A stretch of 55,612 bases of DNA, taken from NCBI GenBank assembly GCA_964501335.1, contig CAZCTC010000052.1:1-55612 (forward strand). The letters are read 5' to 3'. Each line of letters starts with the position of its first letter. Positions within the stretch are counted from its first letter, which is position 1. The position numbers and the translations under genes were made by a program. Shown in pieces: positions 16,180 through 24,612 of the stretch. The notes beneath the pieces were generated by a model that was given only the letters and a program-made list of their open reading frames with translations, searched no databases and was not told the origin of the DNA. The DNA is from CAZCTC01 sp964501335. GTDB lineage: Bacteria > Chloroflexota > Anaerolineae > B4-G1 > SLSP01.

Positions 16180-16419
16180 GAATTACTCCGACCGAAATTT
16201 CTCTGACATAGACCGGATTGTGGGAGAGTTGGAACGAAAATCTTGTTAGAAAGCTATGGTTGGCAGCGGCTGCAGAGCGGTCGCTTTTATTAAAAGGACG
16301 ATAAGTGAAGAAGAGGTAAATAAATTATTAAGATTGTAATCTTATGGTTTTTCAGGTTGCCGCCAGGGTGTTTTTTTATCCGTGCGGTTGTTCAGTAGTA
16401 TGGATTAAAAACGTTTTTT
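16180..16419. other. Leader region of the eCIS operon
   Basis: This AT-rich stretch of about 240 bases lies upstream of the operon's first gene. It contains a small dyad AAGATT-GT-AATCTT at 16329-16342. I find no convincing -35/-10 pair on the minus strand, so the operon promoter is not located. No gene is visible. Confidence 0.4.
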
Positions 16420-16423
16420 GCGC

Positions 16424-16536
16424 CCCGCAACAGGTGCTTCCCGGGTAAAAAGCGACACGCGGGACAGGCAGAGAGAGTTTTTTATTCATTTTTCGGCGGC
16501 TTTCTGAAGCCGCCGAAAAATGAGTTTTTCTTTCCC
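16424..16536 (+). repeat. Dispersed hairpin element, copy 2
   Basis: The order matches copy 1: CCCCGCAACAGGTGCTTCCC, GGTAAAAAGCGACACGCGGG, a GAGAGAG run, T tract, then a perfect 16-bp hairpin (arms 16487-16502 and 16507-16522, loop TCTG). It lies downstream of the FAD dehydrogenase gene, which is on the other strand, so the element orientation does not follow the genes. Confidence 0.8.
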
Positions 16537-16566
16537 TTGTTTTCCGGGCTACCTGTATAGGGATGG

Positions 16567-17955
16567 TTAGTTTTGATTCAAGAAGGAACGGGCCGCGACG
16601 AGGCCGGAAGCTGAGGCCTGCATCAGGCCGCGGGTGACGCCGGCACCGTCGCCGCAGGCATAGAGATTTTTGATTTCAGTTTCCAGTCGCGGTGTCAGTT
16701 GCGGCCGGCTGGAATAGAATTTGACCTCGACGCCGTAGAGCAGGGTGTCGCGGGAGGCGACCCCGGGGGCCACCTTATCCATGGCGTGGAGCATTTCCAA
16801 AATATTGACTACATAGCGGTAGGGCAGGACCAGATTGAGATCGCCAGGGGCAGCGCTGGGGAGGGTGGGACGGACGATAGAATGGGAGAGGCGTTCCCGG
16901 GTGGTGCGTTGACCGGCTTCCAGGTCGCCGAGCCGCTGGACCATAATTCCGCCGCTGAGCAGGTTGGCCAGTTGGGCGATGCTTTTGCCGTAGGCGATGG
17001 GGTTGTTGAAGGGATGGGTGAAGTTTTTGCTGACCAGAATGGCGAAATTGGTGTTGGCGGTTTTATGATCGGCAAAGGAGTGGCCGTTGACGGTCATGAC
17101 ATCGCCGGTGAATTCGGTGGAGACTTCTCCGTAAGGGCACATGCAGAAGGTGCGGATTTGATCGTCGAAGGCGGGCGAGTAATAGATAAATTTGGATTCG
17201 TAGACCGAGCGGGTGATGGGTTCCAGCACGGCGGCGGGCAGTTCGACGCGGACGCCCAGATCGACCGGATTGCGGGCCAGGGTCAGTTGCAGCGTTTTGG
17301 CGGTGGATTCCAGCCAGGCGGCTCCTTCCCGTCCCGGGGCCAGGATGACGGCCTGGGCTTCGATCGTCGTGCCGGCGGTGGTTTCGACTCCGGTTACTTG
17401 CCCGTTGGAAGTGAGAACGCGGGCGACGGGCGTACGCGGGAAGACTGTGACGCCCCGGGCCTGCAGGGTTTCGTGCATGCGACCCATGATTACGGCACTG
17501 TGTTCGGTGCCCATGTGTCGGATGGGAACGGAGACGAAGCGCAATCCAGCGAGGACGGCGAGGCGGTGGATGTCATCGAGGGCCTGGGTATCGGTACCGT
17601 AGACTTTGTCGGGAGCCCCGAAAGAGCAGTAAAGCTCGTCGACCTCGCGGTGAAGTTGAATGGCGCGGTCTTCTCCCAGGATTTCGGCCAGATGGCCGCC
17701 GACCGCCGGGGAGAGGGTCAATTTGCCGTCGGAGAAGGCACCGGCGCCTCCCCAACCATTTAAGATGGCGCAGGGGCGACAATTGCGGCAGCCGCCGCCC
17801 TGTTCCCGGATGGGACACCGCCGGCGATCGATATCCGAGCCTTTTTCGAGGATGGCGATACGCAGTCCCGGTTGTTTGCTTAGTTCCAGGGCGGCGAAGA
17901 TTCCGGCCGGCCCGGCTCCTACAATGACGACATCAAATGAGTTACGTTCTTCCAT
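16567..17955 (-). CDS. FAD-dependent dehydrogenase (COG2509-type NAD(P)/FAD oxidoreductase)
   Basis: This 462-residue flavoprotein has the N-terminal dinucleotide fold FDVVIVGAGPAGIFAALEL, followed by EKGSDIDRRRCPIR and a cysteine-rich GGGCRNCRPCAILNGWGGAG segment typical of the COG2509 group. A second conserved block (LDLGVRVELP-like DLGVRVELPAAVL) lies near residue 240, and the closing YACGDGAGVTRGLMQASASG contacts FAD. The substrate is unknown. I place the start at the ATG at 17955; a GTG at 17973 lies on top of the GGAGGA site and would leave no room for it. It stands alone between two repeat copies. Confidence 0.82.
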   Translation of the reverse strand: MEERNSFDVVIVGAGPAGIFAALELSKQPGLRIAILEKGSDIDRRRCPIREQGGGCRNCRPCAILNGWGGAGAFSDGKLTLSPAVGGHLAEILGEDRAIQLHREVDELYCSFGAPDKVYGTDTQALDDIHRLAVLAGLRFVSVPIRHMGTEHSAVIMGRMHETLQARGVTVFPRTPVARVLTSNGQVTGVETTAGTTIEAQAVILAPGREGAAWLESTAKTLQLTLARNPVDLGVRVELPAAVLEPITRSVYESKFIYYSPAFDDQIRTFCMCPYGEVSTEFTGDVMTVNGHSFADHKTANTNFAILVSKNFTHPFNNPIAYGKSIAQLANLLSGGIMVQRLGDLEAGQRTTRERLSHSIVRPTLPSAAPGDLNLVLPYRYVVNILEMLHAMDKVAPGVASRDTLLYGVEVKFYSSRPQLTPRLETEIKNLYACGDGAGVTRGLMQASASGLVAARSFLNQN

Positions 17956-18040
17956 GTGATGATTTTCCTCCACAGTCTGTATGATCCCCGGGCCCTATTC
18001 TACTCCTTAGTAAGCGCTCTTTCAAGGGGACATCTTTTTT

Positions 18041-18189
18041 ACGTTCCGCAAAGGGCTTTTGCCGGTAAAAGGCGACGCGCGGGATGGGAGAGAGTTTCTT
18101 TGTTTATGTTTTCGCGGGCTTTCTGACGCCCGCGAAAGCATGGTTAATAACCATGTTGCGCGCGCTCCTGAGAGTGCGCGCAACATGGT
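18041..18189 (+). repeat. Dispersed hairpin element, copy 3, with an extra hairpin
   Basis: CCGCAAAGGGCTTTTGCC, GGTAAAAGGCGACGCGCGGG, GGGAGAGAG and a T run precede a hairpin with core CGCGGGC/GCCCGCG. A second strong hairpin follows at 18150-18189 (14-bp arms beginning ACCATGTTGCGCGC), close to the stop of the M23 gene. The second hairpin may end that gene's transcript. Confidence 0.78.
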
Positions 18190-18210
18190 TCGAAATCGAT
18201 GTCAGGGTAC

Positions 18211-20868
18211 TTACTTCTTCTTTGGGTTGAGTTGCCGTTGCAGGGCTTTGAGTTCGTCCCAGTTGTCGGCGGCGGCGAGGCGGGCCTGTTCGGGCCAGCT
18301 CTCGACATAACGGAGGCGCAGTCCGGCTTCCTTAATGAGGTCTTTCAGCAGTTTGACATCGAGGCTGCCCAGTTGAGCAAAGCTATCGATGCCCATCAGG
18401 TTGAGTCGAATGGCCGTTTTGGGGCTGATGCCCAGCAACCGGCTGAGATCATCAGAGGAGGGGGCAAAGTTGACATTGGCGCCGGCCTCAGCGGGGGCTA
18501 TCAGCAGGACCGGGCGGGCTGAAACGGTGGGCGCGTTCAGGCCGGCGGCGGCAGCGGCGGTAGCGGTGGCGGTCGGTTGCGCTGCCGGGGCTTTGCGCCA
18601 GCGGTAATCGTGGGCGATGGCTTTGGCGAAATCCTGTTGGATTTCGGGTTTGTCGTGGATGGCCCATTGGTCCCCCAGCCAGCGATAGAGGAAGAGCCCC
18701 AGGATTTGTTGGTAATAGGGGGTGGTATTCCAGCGGTGGATTTCGGCATAGGCGGCCTGGACCCAGCCGACATCGCTGTTGGACCAGCCGGCTGTTTCGC
18801 CTTCGTGGGCCATGTCGGTAGCAATGTGGTTGGTTTCAGTGATCAACACGGGAAGGCCCTTCCAGCGTCCGGGGATACGTTCCATAAAGAGGGTGTAAGT
18901 CTGAAAATCGATGTAATGGTCTTCGAGCGGTGGTCCGAATTTGTTCAGGTGGGTGAGGGCCTGGACCATCTGACCATGAGTGTAGGCATGGAGGACAAAG
19001 CCGTCGACTGCCTGGATATTGTCCAACATCTTTTGGAAATAGTCGATAGGGCGGGCGATTTCCGGGTTATAGGGGTCGACCGCTCCGGGCATGATGATGG
19101 AATTGGGCAGGACCGCCTTGATGCGGGCGTAGACCAGATTGAAGGCCCGGGCGTAGAGTTCGGGCGTGATGGTCTCGCGGCGATTTTCACGTCCGCCCGG
19201 TTGCTCGTTGGGGTTGTTCATTTCATTAGCAATTTGAATGAACCAGGTGTACTTGGAGGGAGCCAGTTCGTCATGTTTGAGATGGACTTCGACCCAGCGA
19301 GCGCAGGTTTCGGCAAATTCTTCGTAGTAAGCGGATTCAGGCAGTGTGCCGTCGGGGGAGTAGCTGTGGTTGAGGCGAACGATGACGCCATAACCTTGTT
19401 GGACCCAGTTCCAAAGCCGGCTCCGGATGTCGGGGTTAGCATTTTGATAATTGACGGGGTTTTTACCGATCGATTCGGTAAAGAAGACCCAGCCCTTTTT
19501 TCCCTGGCTTTGGAAGATAGCCCGGACTCCGTCGCCGGAATCGTCGTTAACGCCGGCCATGTGCATTCCGAAGATATTGGCAGAGGTGCCGTAGGGCAGC
19601 GCCTCATCTTGAACGGCCGCTCGATTATCGGGGCCGTCGGGTGCTTTGAGATAGAGGGCGGAGACATAGCCTTCCCGGTGGGAGGGGGTGCGCACATGAA
19701 GCCACATATTATCCTGACCGAGTTTGCCGCCGGTCACCGCCGGATTTTCCAGCGATTCCAGGACGGTCTGATGGGGAATCCACCAGATTTGCGGGCTGTT
19801 GGCGTCGGGGTTTTGGCGGACTTTGAGACCATATTCCGGGCTCTCTACCAGGACATATTTGACCGGAGCTCCGGAGGGGGCGGTGCTGGGAAGGCGGAGG
19901 TAATTGGCCGCAGCATAACCTTCATAGCCGTCGCTGGTGCGCAGGCGAATCCAGTTATTGGCCACCCCTACTTTTTTGCGGATGTCGGCTTCCGGTTCGA
20001 GGGCCAGCACTTTGCTGTCATGGACGGCCTGCGTGACGAGGGTGCCCGTCGTGCTGGGAGCATTGCGAATATTCAGGTAGCCCACTTCGGGGCTGTTGAC
20101 CACCAGTTCAATCGAGGTGGTCGGCGTTGGGGCCGGAGGCGTTGTTGTGGCGGCGGGCAGAATGAGATACCAGGCGGCTACATAGCCTTGCTTGCCGTCG
20201 GCCGTGCGGACTTGAAGCCATTGGTTCATTTGGCCAACTTTACGGCGAACATCGGCTTCTGTTTCCAGGGCGGTCACGGTAGCTCCATGGGGAATCTGAG
20301 CCAGGGCCACCCCGCTGGTCGAAGGCAGATTGCGGAGGTTTAATGAGCCCACTTCAGGGCTCTCTACTTTTAGCTGGAGGGTGGGTTTGGGGGCGGGATC
20401 ATTGGGATTGGCATTGAAGGGGGCCAGGAAGGGGGTCGGGTCCACAATATCACATTTGAAAGGAGTCGCGCCTCCGGCGGTGGCTCCTTGCTTTTTGAGC
20501 GTCATGTGGAGGTGGGCTCCCAGAGAATTTCCCGTATTGCCGGCTTTGCCGATCAGATCGCCGGCTTTGACTTTTTGTCCGGCGGTGACGGTGGCCTGGG
20601 AGAGGTGGGCGTAAACGGTTTCATAGCCTTCATCATGTTTAATCCGCACCTGATTGCCGTAAGGTTTGGTCAAGGGATTGGCACTACCGTCGAGGCGCAC
20701 ATCGCTGACGGTGCCATCGGCCGCGGCGAAGATTTTACTGCCTTCAGGGGCGACGAAATCGATCCCTTCATGACCGGGGAGCCCAAATTTGGTGTAGATT
20801 TCGGGATGTTCACCGAAGTGTTGAGTAATGGTGCCATATTCGGTGGGCCAGCGCAAGCGAAATGCCAT
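18211..20868 (-). CDS. M23 peptidase / triple SH3b / glycosidase-like / HhH protein
   Basis: This 885-residue modular protein starts with an M23 (LytM) endopeptidase domain with all expected zinc and catalytic residues: His33 and Asp37 (GHEGID), His88 (YAHL), His119 and His121 (HLH). Three SH3b-type domains follow at about 165-235, 250-320 and 325-400 (each ending in a GY-A-A-YL strand). About 433-756 is a TIM-barrel glycosidase-like region with IQIANEMNNP (possible acid/base Glu) and PVLITETNH (possible nucleophile Glu). Residues 804-885 form a helix-hairpin-helix-like tail (LLGISPKTAIRLNLMGID, WPEQARLAAADNWDELKALQ). It has no N-terminal signal peptide or membrane segment. The ATG at 20868 has AAGGAGG; the reading frame runs further upstream but crosses the promoter. 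Confidence 0.82.
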   Translation of the reverse strand: MAFRLRWPTEYGTITQHFGEHPEIYTKFGLPGHEGIDFVAPEGSKIFAAADGTVSDVRLDGSANPLTKPYGNQVRIKHDEGYETVYAHLSQATVTAGQKVKAGDLIGKAGNTGNSLGAHLHMTLKKQGATAGGATPFKCDIVDPTPFLAPFNANPNDPAPKPTLQLKVESPEVGSLNLRNLPSTSGVALAQIPHGATVTALETEADVRRKVGQMNQWLQVRTADGKQGYVAAWYLILPAATTTPPAPTPTTSIELVVNSPEVGYLNIRNAPSTTGTLVTQAVHDSKVLALEPEADIRKKVGVANNWIRLRTSDGYEGYAAANYLRLPSTAPSGAPVKYVLVESPEYGLKVRQNPDANSPQIWWIPHQTVLESLENPAVTGGKLGQDNMWLHVRTPSHREGYVSALYLKAPDGPDNRAAVQDEALPYGTSANIFGMHMAGVNDDSGDGVRAIFQSQGKKGWVFFTESIGKNPVNYQNANPDIRSRLWNWVQQGYGVIVRLNHSYSPDGTLPESAYYEEFAETCARWVEVHLKHDELAPSKYTWFIQIANEMNNPNEQPGGRENRRETITPELYARAFNLVYARIKAVLPNSIIMPGAVDPYNPEIARPIDYFQKMLDNIQAVDGFVLHAYTHGQMVQALTHLNKFGPPLEDHYIDFQTYTLFMERIPGRWKGLPVLITETNHIATDMAHEGETAGWSNSDVGWVQAAYAEIHRWNTTPYYQQILGLFLYRWLGDQWAIHDKPEIQQDFAKAIAHDYRWRKAPAAQPTATATAAAAAGLNAPTVSARPVLLIAPAEAGANVNFAPSSDDLSRLLGISPKTAIRLNLMGIDSFAQLGSLDVKLLKDLIKEAGLRLRYVESWPEQARLAAADNWDELKALQRQLNPKKK

Positions 20869-20923
20869 GTTGATCCCTCCTTGACTATACTTTGGGGTGA
20901 TGGAACAGTATCCGATAAAAAAT

Positions 20924-20952
20924 ATATTAGCACGGGTAGGGAAATTGTCCAA
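20924..20952 (-). promoter_or_regulatory. Promoter for the M23 protein
   Basis: On the minus strand TTGGAC (20947-20952) and TAATAT (20924-20929) stand 17 bases apart, about 55 bases before the start codon. This is a reasonable housekeeping-type pair. Confidence 0.5.
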
Positions 20953-21000
20953 AGGAGTTATCATTTCGTAGGGGGCGTAAAAAAGTGTTTTTTTGTTTTG

Positions 21001-21009
21001 TGATACAAT
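21001..21009 (+). promoter_or_regulatory. Extended -10 promoter for the transaldolase gene
   Basis: TGATACAAT at 21001-21009 is an extended -10 element (TG-n-TACAAT), 36 bases ahead of the ATG. The region upstream is a T run and holds no clear -35. Confidence 0.45.
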
Positions 21010-21045
21010 GGGGCGGTAAACCTTCATTAAATAGGAGATGAGTGT

Positions 21046-21702
21046 ATGGCTTTGATTTTTGTGGATACGGCGCGAATTGAGGAGATCCGGGAAGCTGCTT
21101 CCTGGGGGGTATTGGATGGCGTGACCACCAATCCAACCCTGATGATGCAGGCCGGTACGGCCGATCTGAAACAGCAGACCCTGGAGATTGTCGATATTGT
21201 CAAAGGGCCGGTGAGTGCGGAAGTCGTCAGTACGGATGCGGCAGGGATGATCGGCGAGGCTGAACAGATCCTTTCCTGGTCCGAGCATGTATTTGTCAAG
21301 ATTCCCACGACAGTTGAAGGGCTCAAGGCCATGAGCGTGATTTCCAAATGGCCGAATGCGCGGATCAATGCGACCCTGATTTTCTCTCCCAATCAGGCCT
21401 TCCTGGCGGCCAAGGCGGGGGCCAACTATGCCTCTATTTTTGTGGGGCGGCTGGACGATGCCGGCCTGGATGGGATGGAAGTGGTGCGACAGACGCGGGA
21501 GATCTTCGACAATTATGGATTTTCGTGCAATGTGCTGGCGGCCAGCATTCGCAGCACCATCCATGTGACCGAGGCGTTGCTGGCCGGTGCCGACATTTTG
21601 ACGATGCCCTTTGCGGTGTTGAAGCAGATGGTGCGCAGCCCCTTTACCGATGTTGGGCTGGAGAAGTTCCTGGCTGATTGGGCCAAAGTTTCAGGTAAAT
21701 AA
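21046..21702 (+). CDS. tal: Transaldolase (TalC/FSA family)
   Basis: This 218-residue protein is the short, decameric type of transaldolase in the pentose phosphate pathway. It shows DGVTTNPTLM near residue 25, the Schiff-base lysine in VFVKIPTT near residue 86, and NATLIFSPNQAFLAAKAGA. IFVGRLDD has Phe where fructose-6-phosphate aldolases usually have Tyr, which favours transaldolase over aldolase. The C-terminal LAASIRS and TMPFAVLKQM complete the family pattern. GGAG precedes the ATG. It is divergent from the M23 gene and 55 bases ahead of a TetR gene. Confidence 0.88.
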   Translation: MALIFVDTARIEEIREAASWGVLDGVTTNPTLMMQAGTADLKQQTLEIVDIVKGPVSAEVVSTDAAGMIGEAEQILSWSEHVFVKIPTTVEGLKAMSVISKWPNARINATLIFSPNQAFLAAKAGANYASIFVGRLDDAGLDGMEVVRQTREIFDNYGFSCNVLAASIRSTIHVTEALLAGADILTMPFAVLKQMVRSPFTDVGLEKFLADWAKVSGK

Positions 21703-21718
21703 GTAAACCTAATGAATG

Positions 21719-21754
21719 TGGTATAATGACTGTAGTCAATCTTGACTGGAGTCA
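21719..21754 (+). promoter_or_regulatory. Promoter with double palindromic operator of the TetR gene
   Basis: An extended -10 (TGGTATAAT, 21719-21727) is overlapped by two perfect dyads in direct repeat: TGACTGTAGTCA at 21727-21738 and TGACTGGAGTCA at 21743-21754. The second dyad covers the GGAG ribosome binding site. Position and symmetry fit autorepression by the adjacent TetR protein. Confidence 0.7.
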
Positions 21755-21757
21755 TTA

Positions 21758-22369
21758 ATGAAGGGTATGCAAGACGCGGGAAATGTAGTTTCACGTCGGG
21801 AGCGCCGCAAAGGGGAAACGCGCAGCCGGTTGCTGGATGTGGCCGAGCGATTGTTTGGGGAAAAAGGATTTGAGGCTACGACTGTTGAGGAGATTGCCGA
21901 AGCGGCGGATGTGGCCAAGGGCACGTTTTTCAATTATTTTGAAAACAAAAATGCCTTGATTTTTGCAGTCGTGATCTCTCGTCTGAGTTCCTTATTGCAG
22001 GCTCCTCCCGGCGTGGGATTGCCGGCGCCGGACCGTATCCAATTAACCATGAAGCATTTGTGGTTGTTGTTGCTTCCTTATCGCGATTTGGCCCAGCAGG
22101 CCTTTGTGCATGGGTGGTCTAATCCACCAACTTCTCCGCCGGGGCCCCGGATGGCGGACACCATGGCCGAGCTGGTGCGAGAGGGACAGGCGGAGGGAAT
22201 TTTCCGACGCGACATGGATGCTCAGATTGCGGGTGAATTGTTGGCCGCCTGCTTTGTGCGATTTTCTCTACTTTCTTATCTGGCGGGAGAGGCTGAGGAT
22301 CTATCGGCCTGGGAAAAACGGATACAAGCAGGAACGGCATTGCTCTATCAAGGTATGTTAATTGCCTGA
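21758..22369 (+). CDS. TetR-family transcriptional regulator
   Basis: This 203-residue protein has an N-terminal TetR DNA-binding domain: RRERRKGETRSRLLDVAERLF, then GFEATTVEEIAEAADVAKGTFFNYF, the canonical helix-turn-helix ending in FxYFxxK. The C-terminal ligand-binding half (from about residue 80) is not assignable to a sub-family. The chosen ATG lies inside the operator region, six bases after a GGAG. No obvious target transporter or enzyme gene is adjacent; the transaldolase upstream and the roadblock operon downstream are the nearest. Confidence 0.88.
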   Translation: MKGMQDAGNVVSRRERRKGETRSRLLDVAERLFGEKGFEATTVEEIAEAADVAKGTFFNYFENKNALIFAVVISRLSSLLQAPPGVGLPAPDRIQLTMKHLWLLLLPYRDLAQQAFVHGWSNPPTSPPGPRMADTMAELVREGQAEGIFRRDMDAQIAGELLAACFVRFSLLSYLAGEAEDLSAWEKRIQAGTALLYQGMLIA

Positions 22370-22477
22370 CTGGCGGTCTTGCAATATTGTGATAAAATGA
22401 CGAGTAGCGGTCAGGAGGAAAGAACCTGAGGGGGGAGGTGCGGTTAAAGCGTCAATTTTTAATAAAGACCGGTCTCC

Positions 22478-22506
22478 TTGACAAGGTTTTATTCCTGTGG
22501 TAACCT
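22478..22506 (+). promoter_or_regulatory. Promoter of the roadblock / V4R / response-regulator operon
   Basis: TTGACA (22478-22483), a 17-base spacer and TAACCT (22501-22506) lie about 80 bases ahead of the roadblock gene. The -35 is a perfect consensus. Confidence 0.65.
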
Positions 22507-22584
22507 TTTTATAACCTGTGATTTTCCTGGCCCGCGATCTTTTCCTGGCGCGAGGCATAATCCCCACATCGGAGGGCAAGACGA

Positions 22585-22959
22585 ATGGCAAACAAATCGC
22601 GTACCGATCAGATGGTGGACCGTCTGCGTGACTTGCAGATCAGCAGCCCGGACGTGGAAGCAGCAGCCATTGTAAGTGTGGACGGCCTGACCATCGCATC
22701 CTCCCTTCCTCAGGGCATTGAGGAGGATCGTGTTTCGGCAATGTCAGCCGCCATGCTATCGCTGGGTGAAAGAATTGCCAGCGAATTGGGGCGTGGTATG
22801 TTGGATGAGGTGTACGTCAAGGGCGAGAAGGGCTATGTGATCCTCCGCGCAGTTGGGGAGGAGGCTGTGTTGACTGTGCTGGCACGTCAGCAGGCCAAAC
22901 TGGGGCTCTTGTTCCTGGATATGCGTCGGGCCGCTGAGGAGCTGGCCACCATTCTGTAG
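22585..22959 (+). CDS. Roadblock/LC7 domain protein
   Basis: This 124-residue single-domain protein matches the roadblock/LC7 fold: AAAIVSVDGLTIASSLP at residues 27-43, a central helix (AMSAAMLSLGERIASELGRG), and strands EVYVKGEKGYVILRAVG and AVLTVLARQQAKLGLL. Roadblock proteins work as small-GTPase partners or signalling scaffolds in bacteria. It starts a three-gene set with a V4R protein and a response regulator, spaced 18 and 12 bases apart. No MglA-like GTPase is in view. Confidence 0.88.
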   Translation: MANKSRTDQMVDRLRDLQISSPDVEAAAIVSVDGLTIASSLPQGIEEDRVSAMSAAMLSLGERIASELGRGMLDEVYVKGEKGYVILRAVGEEAVLTVLARQQAKLGLLFLDMRRAAEELATIL

Positions 22960-22977
22960 CACCCAAGGAGGTTTACT

Positions 22978-23616
22978 GTGGCTATCACCCCTAAACCCAG
23001 CGGGTTATACTACCCAAATCGTTTCGCATTGATCCTCATGAATGCTTTGGAAGAAATCATGGGGCGTAATGGGTTGAACGCAGTCCTCAATATGGCCGGT
23101 ATGTCGCATTTAATTGACAATCCCCCGCCAGACAATATGGACAAAGGGTTCGACTTTGCCTATATTTCTGCTTTGAACCAGGCTTTGGAAGAGATGTACG
23201 GGCCGCGTGGCGGCCGGGGTCTGGCATTGCGGGCCGGGCGTGTGCTTTTCGCCCAGGGATTGTCCAATTTTGGCGCACTGGTTGGAGCGAGTGACCTGGC
23301 GTTCAAAGTATTGCCGATGCAGGCCAAGCTGAAGGCGGGTCTGCCGGCTATCGCTAAGATTTTTGATTCGCTTAGCGATCAGGCTTCATTTGTTAAGGAT
23401 CCGGGCGGCGAGTATTATTCGTACTTTATTGCTCGCTGCTCTATGTGCTGGGATCGTAAAGTCGACCGCCCGGTTTGCTTTATTGCCACCGGGATTTTGG
23501 AAGAAGCGCTGCGCTGGGTGAGTGGTGGGCGTACCTTCCGGGTTGACGAGATCACCTGCATCGGCATGGGAGATGAGAACTGCTCCTATGCTGTTTACAA
23601 AGAACCCATTGGGTAA
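22978..23616 (+). CDS. V4R-domain (4-vinyl reductase-like) sensor protein
   Basis: This 212-residue protein ends with a V4R-type small-molecule binding domain: FIARCSMCWDRKVDRPVCF, ATGILEEALRWVSG and the closing DEITCIGMGDENCSYAV, whose cysteines resemble the C-x-G-x-G-x-x-x-C element of that family. The N-terminal half is helical with YYPNRFALILMNALEEIMG. The GTG start has a perfect AAGGAGG. In related gene sets V4R proteins bind a hydrophobic ligand or metal; the ligand here is unknown. Confidence 0.75.
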   Translation: MAITPKPSGLYYPNRFALILMNALEEIMGRNGLNAVLNMAGMSHLIDNPPPDNMDKGFDFAYISALNQALEEMYGPRGGRGLALRAGRVLFAQGLSNFGALVGASDLAFKVLPMQAKLKAGLPAIAKIFDSLSDQASFVKDPGGEYYSYFIARCSMCWDRKVDRPVCFIATGILEEALRWVSGGRTFRVDEITCIGMGDENCSYAVYKEPIG

Positions 23617-23628
23617 GAGGCACCAGCT

Positions 23629-24513
23629 GTGACCGTCGCTGATGAAGCAATCCCCCGGCACATTTTGATAGTGGAGGACGATCCGAATACGGCGGAGATG
23701 CTTTCCACGTATTTCTCTTCCTTAAGTTACAAAGTGTCACATGTGGCGTGGGGCCAGGATGCTTTAAAACAGGCCACCGAGAATTCTCCTGACCTGGTGG
23801 TATTGGACATCCATCTGCCCGATATCGACGGTTATGAAGTTTGTCGGCGCCTGCGCTCCCAACGTCGCACGGAGCATATTCCCATTATTTTCCTGACTGA
23901 ACGGCGCGATCGCATTGATCGTTTGATGGGATTGGAACTCGGAGGGGTGGATTACATTACCAAACCCTTTGATGTCCAGGAATTGCGTTACCGTGTGCGG
24001 AATATCCTGCGCCGTAGCAACGTGGATACGATGCTCCACCCGGTTACGGGATTGCCAATTTCGATCTTGATCGAAGAGCAATTGGAGCGGGTTTCGCGGG
24101 ATTCCACCCTCTCATTCATTGGTTTACGTTTGCGGGGGATGGATGCGTTCAGCGATGCGTACGGTTTTGTGACCCATGATGATGTTCTGAGAGCGGTTGC
24201 TCTGATTTTGCAGAACACGGCCGCTGAGGTGATGGCGAGCGATCCTTTTGTAGGGCAATTGGATACGTATGAGTTTGCCATTGTTTCGCCTGTCAGTCAA
24301 GCCTATGTGGTTATGGGACGGTTGCATCAACGGTTAAGTGAAGCGATCTCTTTCTTCTATCCCTATCGGGATTGGGAGAGCGGTACTCAAAGCGACGGTT
24401 CGCCGCTACCGCGGATCACTTTTGATATTACGCAAGTGGCTTCGGGACAGATCCCGCAACCCGAGGGGCAGGTGCAGTTGCGTCAGGCTTTGTTTGGTAA
24501 GCCCCAAGCTTAA
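23629..24513 (+). CDS. Response regulator with degenerate GGDEF-like output domain
   Basis: This 294-residue protein starts with a receiver domain (HILIVEDDPNTAEML, the phosphoryl-accepting Asp in LVVLDIHLPDIDGYEV, and the Lys in YITKPFDVQEL). The C-terminal domain has the GGDEF fold pattern: ISILIEEQLERV, LRLRGMDAFSDAYGF, VLRAVALIL. The active-site loop reads GQLDTYEFAIV, so the GGDEF sequence is lost and diguanylate cyclase activity is unlikely. The start is a GTG 12 bases after the V4R gene. No histidine kinase is nearby. Confidence 0.82.
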   Translation: MTVADEAIPRHILIVEDDPNTAEMLSTYFSSLSYKVSHVAWGQDALKQATENSPDLVVLDIHLPDIDGYEVCRRLRSQRRTEHIPIIFLTERRDRIDRLMGLELGGVDYITKPFDVQELRYRVRNILRRSNVDTMLHPVTGLPISILIEEQLERVSRDSTLSFIGLRLRGMDAFSDAYGFVTHDDVLRAVALILQNTAAEVMASDPFVGQLDTYEFAIVSPVSQAYVVMGRLHQRLSEAISFFYPYRDWESGTQSDGSPLPRITFDITQVASGQIPQPEGQVQLRQALFGKPQA

Positions 24514-24531
24514 CTGGAGTGGATCAATTGG

Positions 24532-24573
24532 ACAGGGCCAGGAGGACTACGGTTCTCTCCAGGCCCTGTTTTG
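24532..24573 (+). terminator. Intrinsic terminator of the V4R/response-regulator operon
   Basis: ACAGGGCC (24532-24539) pairs with GGCCCTGT (24562-24569), extended inward by GGAG/CTCC, followed by TTTTG. It lies 18 bases after the response-regulator stop. Confidence 0.75.
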
Positions 24574-24612
24574 TTGTGGCGTAACTCCATAGTTTATGTA
24601 GAGGTAGTTAAG

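Noticed and set aside
18577..20343. 588-codon open frame on the plus strand
   Set aside because: It lies entirely opposite the M23 / SH3b gene, has no ribosome binding site or recognisable domain, and is explained by codon bias of the real gene.
20869..21564. Upstream extension of the M23 protein giving 1117 residues
   Set aside because: The extension crosses the promoter region and runs antisense to the transaldolase gene; ATG 20868 has an ideal ribosome binding site.
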